DNA of 64,000 nt, from NCBI RefSeq assembly GCF_004341515.1, contig NZ_SLZF01000006.1:1-64000 (forward strand), written 5' to 3'. Position 1 is the stretch's first letter, and each line of letters begins with the position of its first letter. Positions 1 to 7,686 of this stretch are shown piece by piece. A model generated the notes under the pieces. The model was not told where the DNA came from and did not search any database. It worked only from the letters and a program-made list of their open reading frames with translations. The DNA comes from Allobosea sp. BK604. Lineage in GTDB: Bacteria; Pseudomonadota; Alphaproteobacteria; Rhizobiales; Beijerinckiaceae. Both the position numbers and the translations under genes were made by a program.

Positions 1-82
1 AGCCAGAGGGCGGCGATGAGCCGGGATTGCTTACGCGCCCCATCCGCCTGGCCCCGGACGACCCGGAGCAACTCACAACATA

Positions 83-121
83 CAGGATTGCTTCGTCGGC
101 TGCGCCTCCTCGCAATGACGG
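83..121. repeat. Right arm of 'CAATGACG' palindromic repeat (family R2)
   Basis: This is one arm of a dispersed palindromic element of the form GATTGCTTCGTCG...CTCGCAATGACG. Related copies lie at 7585-7658, 12725-12812, 14429-14508 and 23144-23230. Only one arm is evident here. Positions 1-82 show no gene. Confidence 0.7.
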
Positions 122-122
122 A

Positions 123-1004
123 CTATTTACGGCTGGCGAGGACCACGCCGAGGATCGCCACGGCCATGCCGGCGAGCTGGGTCGGCGTCAGCGTCTCGCC
201 GAAGAGCAGCCAGGCCTCGATCGCGACCGCCGGCGGCACGAGATAGAGGAAGGTCACGGTGCGCGAGACCTCGCCGCGGCGGATCAGCCAGAGATAGAGC
301 CCGATGCCGCCAAGCGAGAGCGCGATCACCGACCAGGCCAGGACGAGGACCATGGTCAGGTTCCACTCGATCCGCATCGGCTCGAGCGCATAGGCGAAGG
401 GCAAGGTGACGATGAAGGCCGTGAGATACTGCCAGGCGGTGACGGTGCGCAGGTCGCCCGAGACGACCCGGGCCTTCTGGTAGAAGGAGCCGAGCGTCAC
501 CGCGAGCATGCCGACGACATTGACGATGACCGGCAGCAGCACGGCTTGGAGCGCCGCCGGCTCGACGCCGACGAGCTTGGGCTCGAGCACGAGCGCAATG
601 CCGAGGAAGCCGCAGACGATGCCGGCCCAGCGCACCGGCGAGATGCGCTCGCCGACGAGCATGGGCGCGAGCAGCGCGCTCAGGATCGGCTGCAGCCCGG
701 CGATCAGGCCGGAAATGCCGGCGGGCAGGCCATGGCGCACCGCCCACCAGACGCCGCCGAGATAGACCGCGTGCAGCAGGATGCCGGTGACGATGCAATC
801 GATGATCGCGCGGCCCTTCGGCCAGGGCGCGCGCATGGCGAAGGCGATCGCCGCGATCAGCAGCCCGGCCGAGGCATAGCGCACCAGCAGGAAGGTCAGC
901 GGGTCGGCATAGAGGGCCGAATAGCCGGCGACGATCCAGCCGCTCGACCAGAGCAGCGTGAAGATCAGCGGCACCAGCCGCAGGAACGTGGTGGATTTGT
1001 ACAT
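123..1004 (-). CDS. EamA/DMT-family membrane transporter
   Basis: This 293-residue protein begins MYKSTTFLRLVPLIFTLLWS and is almost entirely hydrophobic, with about ten membrane segments. It has the two-fold EamA architecture of the drug/metabolite transporter superfamily. The LWSSGWIVAGYSA stretch in the first helix and the GE(R/T)ISPVRWAGIVCGFLGIALV and GETLTPTQLAGMAVAILGVVL stretches near the end of each half are typical. It should act in the inner membrane as a metabolite exporter; the substrate cannot be read from sequence. An upstream in-frame ATG would add 26 basic residues unlike the family, so the ATG at 1004 was chosen. The gene is a monocistron followed by a repeat arm. Confidence 0.88.
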   Translation of the reverse strand: MYKSTTFLRLVPLIFTLLWSSGWIVAGYSALYADPLTFLLVRYASAGLLIAAIAFAMRAPWPKGRAIIDCIVTGILLHAVYLGGVWWAVRHGLPAGISGLIAGLQPILSALLAPMLVGERISPVRWAGIVCGFLGIALVLEPKLVGVEPAALQAVLLPVIVNVVGMLAVTLGSFYQKARVVSGDLRTVTAWQYLTAFIVTLPFAYALEPMRIEWNLTMVLVLAWSVIALSLGGIGLYLWLIRRGEVSRTVTFLYLVPPAVAIEAWLLFGETLTPTQLAGMAVAILGVVLASRK

Positions 1005-1088
1005 TGAACCGACTTTCTGGCGGCCTGATAGGCCGAATAGCGACAGTTGTCGCCGCCATGGACGCCGACGGGCCATGTGCAAGGGAGC

Positions 1089-1322
1089 GGGCTCCCTTCT
1101 CCCCCTGCGGGAGAAGGTGCCCCGAAGGGGCGGATGAGGGGTCGCGCTGTCCTTCCCCGTGACGGGATGCCACGCACCGATGCTGCAATCGTCGCGCGAC
1201 CCCTCATCCGTCTCGGCTTCGCCGATCCACCTTCTCCCGCATCAAAGTCGGCTGCTGCCGACTTTGACACTCGGGATTGCCCATCTCGGGCAAGCCCGAG
1301 ATGGGTGGGAGAAGGGAGCCCC
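1089..1322. repeat. Inverted pair of 'CTTCTCCC' repeats (family R3) with nested hairpins
   Basis: The left element (about 1092-1150) reads CTCCCTTCTCC...GATGAGGGGTCGCGC and the right (about 1195-1322) is its inverted partner. Between the right element's CTTCTCCCGC and GGGAGAAGG halves lies about 70 bp with its own hairpins, such as GTCGGCTGCTGCCGAC and CATCTCGGGCAAGCCCGAGATG. Positions 1233-1314 match 28855-28936 with three differences in 82. This fills the 380-bp gap between the EamA and YihY genes, where no gene is seen. Confidence 0.85.
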
Positions 1323-1384
1323 CTTGCACTTGCCGGCTTCGGCTCGCTGGGCACACAATCGGCACCCGCCCGCCGAGCCCGCCC

Positions 1385-2242
1385 ATGTCGCTGCACAAAG
1401 TGCCCGTCACCGCCTTCGAGCGCTTCATCGCCCATGATTCCTGGGCGATCGCCAGCCATATCGCGCTGTCGGTGCTGATGTCGCTGTTTCCCTTCCTGAT
1501 CGTGGTGACCGCCTTCGGCGGCATGTTCGGCTCGCGCGAGGCGGCCGACGAAGCCACCATGCTGCTCTTCGAGGCCTGGCCGCGCGAGATCGCCGGGCCG
1601 ATCGCGCGCGAGGTCCGCTCGGTGCTGACGGCGACACGCGGCGATGCGCTGACGCTCGGCGCCGTGCTCGCGCTCTATTTCTCGTCCTCGGGCGTCGAAG
1701 CTCTCAGAATCGGCCTCAACCGCGCCTATGAGGCCTATGAATGGCGGGCCTGGTGGCATACGCGGCTGGAATCGATCCTCTATGTGATCGGCGGGGCGGT
1801 GTTCATGCTCGCCTTCGCCTTCCTCGTGGTGCTCGGTCCGCTGGTCCTGCGCGGCCTGATCGGCCTCCTGCCGGAGCTGGCGCCGCTCTCGGCCGCGCTC
1901 AGCTTCGTGCGCGTCGCGGCCGCGACCGTGCTGATCGTCCTGGCGCTGGTCGTGGCGCACCGGCTGCTGCCGGCGCGGGCGCCGCATATCAGGATCCTCT
2001 GGCCCGGTATCCTGGTGACGCTGGTGTTCTGGCTGATCGGCGGGCTCGGCTTCGGCTGGTATCTCGACAGTTTCGCCGACACCTATGTCACGACCTATGC
2101 CGGGCTCGCGACGGCGATGATCGCGCTCGTCTTCCTCTACTGGCTGGCGGCGATCTTCCTCTATGGCGCGGAGCTGAACGCGGCCTATGCGCTCGCCCGC
2201 AAGCCGCGGGCCGATCCCGGCGAGGCGATCGGCTCGCTCTGA
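1385..2242 (+). CDS. YihY/virulence factor BrkB family membrane protein
   Basis: The 285-residue integral membrane protein starts MSLHKVPVTAFERFIAHDSW. It has about six helices and the family hallmarks: an early ALSVLMSLFPFLIVVTAFGG helix, a YFSSSGVEALRIGLNRAYEA segment, and a C-terminal AIFLYGAELNAAYA. BrkB/YihY proteins were once annotated as ribonuclease BN, but that link was an error; their biochemical role is undefined. The longer open frame upstream runs through the repeat, so the ATG at 1385, matching family N-termini, is preferred. No operon partner is apparent. Confidence 0.88.
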   Translation: MSLHKVPVTAFERFIAHDSWAIASHIALSVLMSLFPFLIVVTAFGGMFGSREAADEATMLLFEAWPREIAGPIAREVRSVLTATRGDALTLGAVLALYFSSSGVEALRIGLNRAYEAYEWRAWWHTRLESILYVIGGAVFMLAFAFLVVLGPLVLRGLIGLLPELAPLSAALSFVRVAAATVLIVLALVVAHRLLPARAPHIRILWPGILVTLVFWLIGGLGFGWYLDSFADTYVTTYAGLATAMIALVFLYWLAAIFLYGAELNAAYALARKPRADPGEAIGSL

Positions 2243-2308
2243 GCGTCGGCCGCGACGAACCAGGTCGCACGCGTTGACGCGCTGTCCCATGGCTGGTTGT
2301 CTGCGGCC

Positions 2309-2821
2309 ATGATCGAGACGTCACGCCTGCTCCTGCGCCCGCATGCGCTGGAGGATTTCGAGCCCTGGTACGCGATGTTCTCGGATCGGGAGCTGTTCCG
2401 CTTCATCGCGGCGCCGCAAATGTCGCGCGAGGATGCCTGGAACCGGCTGCTGCGCTATGCCGGGCACTGGTCGCTGCTCGGCTACGGCATGTTCGCTGTC
2501 TTCGACAAGGCGACGGGCCAATTCATCGGCGATGTCGGCCACGCCGATTTTCACCGCGAGCTCGGCGCCGGCTTCGACGGCTATCCCGAAGCGTCCTGGA
2601 TCATGGCGAAACCGGCGCATGGCCGTGGCCTGGCGGCCGAGGCGGTCTCAGCGTGCCATGACTGGATCGCCGGGCGGCACGCTCCGGCCCGCACGGTCTG
2701 CATGATCAACCCCGAGAACGCCGCCTCGCTCCGGCTCGCGGGCAAGCTCGGCTATCAGCTCTTCGACAGCCGGACCTACAAGGGCAATCCCTGCCTGATG
2801 CTGGAACGCGTAGCCCCCTAG
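2309..2821 (+). CDS. GNAT family N-acetyltransferase (RimJ/RimL-like)
   Basis: This 170-residue protein begins MIETSRLLLRPHALEDFEPW, the usual start of RimJ/RimL-type GNAT enzymes. The acetyl-CoA binding region appears as SWIMAKPAHGRGLAAEAVSA (the Q/RxxGxG/A-like turn, here AHGRGLA), followed by NPENAASLRLAGKLGYQ, the conserved asparagine/loop segment. These enzymes transfer an acetyl group from acetyl-CoA to an amine on a small molecule or a protein N-terminus; the substrate is unknown. A TTG codon 12 bp upstream could also start it, but the ATG fits the family better. It is convergent with the gene to its right, with a strong hairpin between them. Confidence 0.88.
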   Translation: MIETSRLLLRPHALEDFEPWYAMFSDRELFRFIAAPQMSREDAWNRLLRYAGHWSLLGYGMFAVFDKATGQFIGDVGHADFHRELGAGFDGYPEASWIMAKPAHGRGLAAEAVSACHDWIAGRHAPARTVCMINPENAASLRLAGKLGYQLFDSRTYKGNPCLMLERVAP

Positions 2822-2883
2822 CAGCTAACGCGCAGAGCGCTGCGCGTCCTTTCGGACGTGACGTGGCGCTCTGTCTTCCTGGG

Positions 2884-2932
2884 AGCATCGGATCGATCCG
2901 AAAAGTGCACCCCACTTTTCGGTCCGATGCTC
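2884..2932. repeat. Palindromic repeat/hairpin between convergent genes (family R4)
   Basis: An inverted repeat GAGCATCGGA...CCGAAAAGTG / CCACTTTTCGG-TCCGATGCTC folds into a strong stem. It sits between two convergent genes and could act as a bidirectional transcription stop. Its last two bases are part of the stop codon of the crotonyl-CoA carboxylase/reductase gene. Confidence 0.75.
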
Positions 2933-4208
2933 AGCCGCCCAGCGCCTCGGCCACGTCCTCGAAACTGCGCAGCCCGGTACGGGGAGCATAGACCAGCACC
3001 GCCATGTTGCCGGGCGCGTGCTCGTTCTTCCACATCTTGTGATGCGCGAGCGGGATCTTGTCCCAGGGGAAGACCTCGGACATGCAGGGGTCGATGCGCC
3101 GGTCGAGCACGAACTGGTTGGCGGCGCTCGCCTGCTTGAGATGGGCGAAATGCGAGCCCTGGATGCGCTTCTGCCGCATCCAGACATAGCGGGCGTCGAA
3201 GGTGATGTTGAAGCCGGAGGTGCCGGCGCAGAACACGATCATGCCGCCGCGCTTGGCGACGAGGCAGGAGACCGGGAAGGTGACCTCCCCGGGATGCTCG
3301 AAGACGATGTCGACATCCTTCTTGCCGGTGATGTCCCAGATCGCCTTGCCGAACTTGCGGGCCTCCTTGGTCCATTCGGCATATTCGGGCGAATTGACCT
3401 TGGGCATCTGGCCCCAGCAGTTGAACTCCTTGCGGTTGATCACGCCCTTGGCGCCGAGGCCGAGCACGTAGTCGCGCTTGCTCTCGTCGGAGATCACGCC
3501 GATCGCATTGGCGCCCGAGGCGGCGCAGAGCTGCACGCCGAAGACGCCGAGCCCGCCCGAGGCGCCCCAGATCAGCACATTGTCGCCCGGCTTGATCGTA
3601 TGCGGGGCGTGGCCGAAGAGCATGCGGTAGGCGGTCGCCAGGGTCAGCGTGTAGCAGGCCGCCTCCTCCCAGGAGAGATGCTTCGGCTTCGGCATCAATT
3701 GCCGCGACTGCACCCGGCAGAACTGGGCGAAGGAGCCGTCCGGCGTCTCATAGCCCCAGATGCGCTGGGACGAGGAGAACATCGGGTCGCCGCCATTGCA
3801 TTCCTCGTCGTCGCCATCATCCTGATTGCAATGGACGATGACCTCGTCGCCGACCTTCCAGCGCTTCACCTTGGAGCCGACGGCCCAGACGATGCCCGAG
3901 GCATCGGAGCCGGCGATGTGATGCGGCGCCTTGTGGACGTCGAAAGGCGAGATCGGCTGGCCCAGGCCCGCCCAGATGCCGTTATAGTTGACGCCGCCGG
4001 CCATCACGAGCAGCAGCACCTCCTCCTCGCCCACCGGCCAGGTCGGCACGACCTCGATCTGGAAACTGTCCTGCGGCGGGCCATGCCGCTCGCGCTTGAT
4101 CGCCCAAGCGTACATGTTCGCCGGGACATGGCCGAGCGGCGGCAGTTCGTTGAGCTCGTAAAGGTCCTTCAGCGGCGCCCGCGGCGGCGCTTCCTGCAGC
4201 GTGGACAT
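2931..4208 (-). CDS. ccr: Crotonyl-CoA carboxylase/reductase
   Basis: The 425-residue protein is a zinc-free medium-chain dehydrogenase-family enzyme. It carries the ccr N-terminus LKDLYELNELPPLGHVPANM, a nucleotide-binding glycine motif WGASGGLGVFG, and the signature regions NQDDGDDEECNGGDPMFSSS and MWKNEHAPGNMAVLVYAP. Ccr performs the NADPH-dependent reductive carboxylation of crotonyl-CoA to ethylmalonyl-CoA. This is the committed step of the ethylmalonyl-CoA pathway, which replaces the glyoxylate shunt for acetyl-CoA assimilation and releases glyoxylate. Length is full for the family. A purine-rich AAGGGAGAAGG lies just upstream of the ATG on the minus strand. The stop overlaps the adjoining repeat. 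Other pathway genes (ecm, mcd) are not in the window. Confidence 0.96.
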   Translation of the reverse strand: MSTLQEAPPRAPLKDLYELNELPPLGHVPANMYAWAIKRERHGPPQDSFQIEVVPTWPVGEEEVLLLVMAGGVNYNGIWAGLGQPISPFDVHKAPHHIAGSDASGIVWAVGSKVKRWKVGDEVIVHCNQDDGDDEECNGGDPMFSSSQRIWGYETPDGSFAQFCRVQSRQLMPKPKHLSWEEAACYTLTLATAYRMLFGHAPHTIKPGDNVLIWGASGGLGVFGVQLCAASGANAIGVISDESKRDYVLGLGAKGVINRKEFNCWGQMPKVNSPEYAEWTKEARKFGKAIWDITGKKDVDIVFEHPGEVTFPVSCLVAKRGGMIVFCAGTSGFNITFDARYVWMRQKRIQGSHFAHLKQASAANQFVLDRRIDPCMSEVFPWDKIPLAHHKMWKNEHAPGNMAVLVYAPRTGLRSFEDVAEALGG

Positions 4209-4405
4209 GGCCTTCTCCCTTTTATCCCGCCGTGAAAGGCCCGACGGCTTTGGAGGGGATCATGGCGCCTAATGCTGCGCTGCGCCATCCCCCTTAGGAA
4301 TCATACCGCAACGCAACAACAAGCCACCGGTGCACCGACTTGTTCCCGCATGGCTGCGGCATGGCGCTTGTGGTATTCTGGTCACGCAATCGCTGGAGCA
4401 GCATC

Positions 4406-4717
4406 ATGCGCTCACTCCTGCAGCTGCTTGGCCTACCGAATCTGCCGGCCCCGGAACTGGCCGTCCTCGTCGGCCTCGTGGCTGTCGGGGCGCTGCTGCT
4501 TGGCTGGATCGCCGACATCATCCTGCATGAAGCCGGTTTCGGCGTGATCCTCAACGGCGTGATCATCATCGTCGGCGCGATGCTTGGCGTGATGCTCTGG
4601 CAACGGCTCGGCCTGCTGGTCGGCAGCAACCAGTATTTCACCGCGGCGATCATCGCCGCGACCTCCGGGATCGTCCTGCTGATCTCCTGCGGCGTCGGCA
4701 AGCGCCTCGTCGCCTGA
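4406..4717 (+). CDS. Small membrane protein, unknown function
   Basis: The frame encodes 103 residues from MRSLLQLLGLPNL with three predicted hydrophobic helices (about 17-38, 45-65 and 77-97), separated by short loops. The arrangement resembles small inner-membrane stress proteins of the GlsB/YeaQ type, but the family glycine motifs are not clear, so no function is assigned. An upstream in-frame ATG would add 22 polar residues ending in the real start, and is less likely. It lies about 200 bp from the divergent ccr gene and is followed on the same strand by the DUF4180 gene. Confidence 0.6.
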   Translation: MRSLLQLLGLPNLPAPELAVLVGLVAVGALLLGWIADIILHEAGFGVILNGVIIIVGAMLGVMLWQRLGLLVGSNQYFTAAIIAATSGIVLLISCGVGKRLVA

Positions 4718-4806
4718 GCTCCGGCCATGTTGGCGGGCGGCGTGATCGGGCTGGGGTGGCCGATAGCGGCTTGCCTTGCCGCCACCGAGCCCCGACAGTC
4801 CCTCGC

Positions 4807-5175
4807 ATGGATATCTGCAAAGAGCTTCACGGCACGCGCGTGCTGATCTGCGGCGAAGACGGCCCCATGCTCGCCGGCGAGCGCGATGTCGGCGATTTCC
4901 TCGGCGCCGCCTGGGCCGAGGATGCGAGTCTGGTGGCGATCCCGACGGCGCGCATCGGCGCCGATTTCTTCCGGCTGCGCACACGCGTCGCCGGCGAGAT
5001 CGTCCAGAAATTCGTCAATTACCGGATCCGGCTCGCCATTATCGGCGATATCTCGGCCCCATCAGCCGAAAGCCAGGCTCTGCGCGACTTCGTCCATGAA
5101 GCGAATCAGGGCGAGGCCTTCTGGTTCCTGGACGATCTGGCGGCGCTGGAGCGCCGACTGGCAGCGCGGAGTTAG
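4807..5175 (+). CDS. DUF4180 domain-containing protein
   Basis: This is a 122-residue soluble protein, MDICKELHGTRVLICGEDGP at the N-terminus. It has the DUF4180 features DVGDFLGAAWAEDASLVAIP, RIGADFFRLRTRVAGEIVQKFVNYRIRLAIIGDIS and a C-terminal FWFLDDLAALERRL. The family is small, alpha/beta and of unknown function. The start at 4807 matches the family; an upstream ATG adds 17 unrelated residues. A palindromic repeat begins on the base after its stop codon. Confidence 0.8.
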   Translation: MDICKELHGTRVLICGEDGPMLAGERDVGDFLGAAWAEDASLVAIPTARIGADFFRLRTRVAGEIVQKFVNYRIRLAIIGDISAPSAESQALRDFVHEANQGEAFWFLDDLAALERRLAARS

Positions 5176-5278
5176 CGCATCGGCCCGAAAAGTGGCTAGC
5201 GGTTTTCGGGAAAAGCCGATGCGAAAACAAGAAGCTAGATCATGGCACCGGATACGATATCCGGTGCCATGATCTAGC
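5176..5278. repeat. Two adjacent palindromic repeats including a perfect 21-bp inverted repeat
   Basis: The first hairpin (5176-5222) pairs GCATCGGC with GCCGATGC and also CCGAAAA with TTTTCGG. The second has perfect 21-bp arms (5234-5254 and 5258-5278) around the 3-nt loop CGA. The pair separates two convergent genes and probably stops transcription from both sides. The right arm includes the ubiG stop codon. Confidence 0.85.
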
Positions 5279-6026
5279 CAGCCCGACTCGCCGCCAGCAT
5301 GTAATTGACATCCATGTCGCGCGCCGCCGACCAGCGGCCGGTGAGCGGATTGTAGACGACGCCGGTGCTCTCGCCGAGTTCCAGGCCGTTTGCCTCGATG
5401 GCGGCGCCAAGCTCGTCCGGCGTGACGAATTTCTCCCAGTCATGCGTGCCGCGCGGCAGCCAGCGCAGGACATATTCCGCGCCGACAATGGCGAGCGCAT
5501 AGGATTTCAGCGTGCGGTTGAGCGTCGCCATGACGAGCAGCCCGCCGGGCTTCACCGCCGCGCAGCAGGCCGCCACGAAGGCGTCGACATCGGCGACATG
5601 CTCGACCACCTCCATGGCGAGCACGATGTCGAAGCGCCGCCCCTCGGCAACCAGCGCCTCGATGGTCTGCGCCCGATAGTCGATGGCGAGCCCGGATTTC
5701 TGGGCATGGGCGCCGGCGACGGCGATATTGCCCTCGGCCGGATCGAGCCCGGTCACCTCGGCGCCCAGCCGGGCCAGCGGCTCGGAGAGCACGCCGCCGC
5801 CGCAGCCGATATCGACCAGGGTCAGCCCGTCCAGCGCCTGGAGCGATTTCGGATCGCGGCCGAAGCGCTCGCAGGCAAAGTCGCGGATGAAGCCGAGCCG
5901 CACCGGATTGAATTTGTGCAGCACGGCCATGGGCCCTTTCGGGTCCCACCAGCTCTTGGCCATGGCGTCGAAGCGCGCGACCTCGGCCGGATCGATCGTC
6001 GAGCCTTCGCGTGCCATTGCTGCCAT
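5274..6026 (-). CDS. ubiG: Ubiquinone biosynthesis O-methyltransferase UbiG
   Basis: This 250-residue class I SAM-dependent methyltransferase has the UbiG N-terminus [20 protein letters not shown], followed by [14 protein letters not shown]. The SAM-binding motif I is [20 protein letters not shown]. Further motifs are [21 protein letters not shown] and [15 protein letters not shown]. UbiG methylates two hydroxyl groups of the ubiquinone ring during coenzyme Q synthesis, at the membrane. The stop codon falls inside the neighbouring perfect inverted repeat. It is divergent from lysC, an arrangement I recall as conserved in Rhizobiales. ATG at 6026 or 6017 are both possible starts. Confidence 0.95.
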   Translation of the reverse strand: MAAMAREGSTIDPAEVARFDAMAKSWWDPKGPMAVLHKFNPVRLGFIRDFACERFGRDPKSLQALDGLTLVDIGCGGGVLSEPLARLGAEVTGLDPAEGNIAVAGAHAQKSGLAIDYRAQTIEALVAEGRRFDIVLAMEVVEHVADVDAFVAACCAAVKPGGLLVMATLNRTLKSYALAIVGAEYVLRWLPRGTHDWEKFVTPDELGAAIEANGLELGESTGVVYNPLTGRWSAARDMDVNYMLAASRAG

Positions 6027-6067
6027 TGCCTCGATTCCCCGTTTACGCCGGCCGTTTCACAGCCGCA

Positions 6068-6096
6068 TTGACACTTTCCGCGCCGCCCGTCATCTA
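6068..6096 (+). promoter_or_regulatory. Possible sigma70-like promoter for lysC
   Basis: A perfect TTGACA (6068-6073) is followed after 17 bp by CATCTA (6091-6096). It lies about 190 bp upstream of the lysC ATG in the ubiG/lysC divergent spacer. The -10 box is weak, so this is tentative. No lysine-riboswitch-like structure was recognised. Confidence 0.35.
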
Positions 6097-6285
6097 CACC
6101 CGCCCTTCGCTAGAGGACGCGCCGGTCGGATCGCCAGGCGAGCTGACCGGATCACGTGGTCTCTATCAAAGTTGGGAGGCGGATTCACTGATCAGGTTGA
6201 CGCAACCCGATCGGATCCGGCTCCCGCGCGAGGGGACGTTTCGTCCCGGCCCGGCCGGGCGCTAGTTAGAGAGCCCTTGGACGCT

Positions 6286-7524
6286 ATGGCCCGTCTGGTG
6301 ATGAAGTTCGGCGGCACCTCTGTCGCCACTGTCGAGCGCATCAAGAACGCCGCCCGCCACGTCAAACGCGAATTCGACGCCGGCCATGAGGTCGCGGTCG
6401 TGGTCTCCGCCATGTCAGGCAAGACCAACGAGCTCGTCGCCTGGTGCAAGGAGGCGGCGCCCCTGCACGACCAGGCCGAGTACGACACGGTCGTCGCCTC
6501 CGGCGAGCAGGTCACCTCGGGGCTGATGGCGATCGTTCTGCAGGGGATGGGCATGCCGGCGCGCTCCTGGCAGGGCTGGCAGATCCCGCTCTTCGGCTCG
6601 GACGCGCATGGCGCCGCCCGGATCGAGGGCGTCGACGGCGCCGGCATCCTCGCCGGCTTCGACCGCAACCGCGAGATCGCGGTCTGCTCCGGCTTCCAGG
6701 GCGTGAACCCGCGCACCAACCGCATCGTCACGCTCGGCCGCGGCGGCTCCGACACTAGCGCGGTCGCGCTCGCTTCCGGCCTGAAGGCCGATCGCTGCGA
6801 CATCTACACCGATGTCGACGGCGTCTACACTACCGATCCGCGCATCGTTCCGAAGGCGCGGCGCATGGACAAGGTCTCCTTCGAGGAGATGCTGGAAATG
6901 GCCTCGCTCGGCTCGAAGGTGCTGCAGGTGCGCTCGGTCGAGATCGCCATGGTCCAGCGCGTGCCGACCTATGTGCGCTCCTCCTTCGACGACCCCGAAA
7001 ACCCCAATTCAGGCACACTTATCTGCGACGAGGACGACATCGTGGAACAGCAGATCGTCACCGGCATCGCCTTCTCGCGCGACGAAGCCCAGATCACGCT
7101 CCGGCGCGTGGCCGACAAGCCGGGCGTCGCGGCAGCGATCTTCGGGCCGCTGGCCGACGCCAATATCAATGTCGACATGATCATCCAGGTCGTCTCGGAC
7201 GACCAGGCGACGACCGACATCACCTTCACCGTGCCGACGGCCGATTACGAGCGCGCCAAGACGCTGCTCGAATCGAAGCATGACGTCATCGCCTACCAGG
7301 ACATCCAGGGCGCGACCGACGTGGTGAAGATCTCGGCGATCGGCGTCGGCATGCGCAGCCATGCCGGCGTCGCGGCACGCGCCTTCCGGGCGCTGGCCGA
7401 GAAGGGCATCAACATCCGCGCCATCACCACCTCCGAGATCAAGTTCTCGGTGCTGATCGATGCGGCCTATACCGAGCTCGCAGTCCGCACGCTGCACTCG
7501 CTCTACGGGCTCGACGCGGCCTGA
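6286..7524 (+). CDS. lysC: Aspartate kinase
   Basis: This 412-residue enzyme starts MARLVMKFGGTSVATVERIK, with the KFGGTS nucleotide-binding signature. The kinase domain (about 1-250) contains GRGGSDTSAVALA and the ATP-site stretch YTDVDGVYTTDPR. Two ACT domains follow (about 265-410: ITLRRVADKPGVAAAIF and KISAIGVGMRSHAGVAARAF), where lysine and/or threonine feedback is expected. It phosphorylates L-aspartate, the first step to lysine, threonine, methionine and diaminopimelate. The open frame extends far upstream through non-conserved sequence; the ATG at 6286 matches the family start. It appears monocistronic, followed by a repeat. Confidence 0.97.
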   Translation: MARLVMKFGGTSVATVERIKNAARHVKREFDAGHEVAVVVSAMSGKTNELVAWCKEAAPLHDQAEYDTVVASGEQVTSGLMAIVLQGMGMPARSWQGWQIPLFGSDAHGAARIEGVDGAGILAGFDRNREIAVCSGFQGVNPRTNRIVTLGRGGSDTSAVALASGLKADRCDIYTDVDGVYTTDPRIVPKARRMDKVSFEEMLEMASLGSKVLQVRSVEIAMVQRVPTYVRSSFDDPENPNSGTLICDEDDIVEQQIVTGIAFSRDEAQITLRRVADKPGVAAAIFGPLADANINVDMIIQVVSDDQATTDITFTVPTADYERAKTLLESKHDVIAYQDIQGATDVVKISAIGVGMRSHAGVAARAFRALAEKGINIRAITTSEIKFSVLIDAAYTELAVRTLHSLYGLDAA

Positions 7525-7539
7525 GGCCCAGACGTCAGT

Positions 7540-7658
7540 GCGAGCACCCGGGTCTTGCCTTCGGCAAGCCCGAGTACAGGCTCCGCGAAGCAATCCAGGG
7601 GCGGCAGTGCTGTACGCCTCCTGGATAGCTTCGTCGCTGACGCTCCTCGCAATGACGG
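7540..7658. repeat. Palindromic repeat between convergent genes (family R2)
   Basis: GCGAAGCAATCCAGG (7585-7599) pairs imperfectly with CCTGGATAGCTTCGTCG (7620-7636), and the element ends CTCGCAATGACGG. A second small hairpin, GGTCTTGCCTTCGGCAAGCCC, precedes it. It lies between lysC and the convergent CYTH-CHAD gene. Confidence 0.75.
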
Positions 7659-7686
7659 CTTGCCGTGGCCTGCTGCCTCGGCGCCA

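Noticed and set aside
6027..6285. Possible lysine riboswitch upstream of lysC
   Set aside because: No lysine-element core or terminator-like stem could be recognised by eye.
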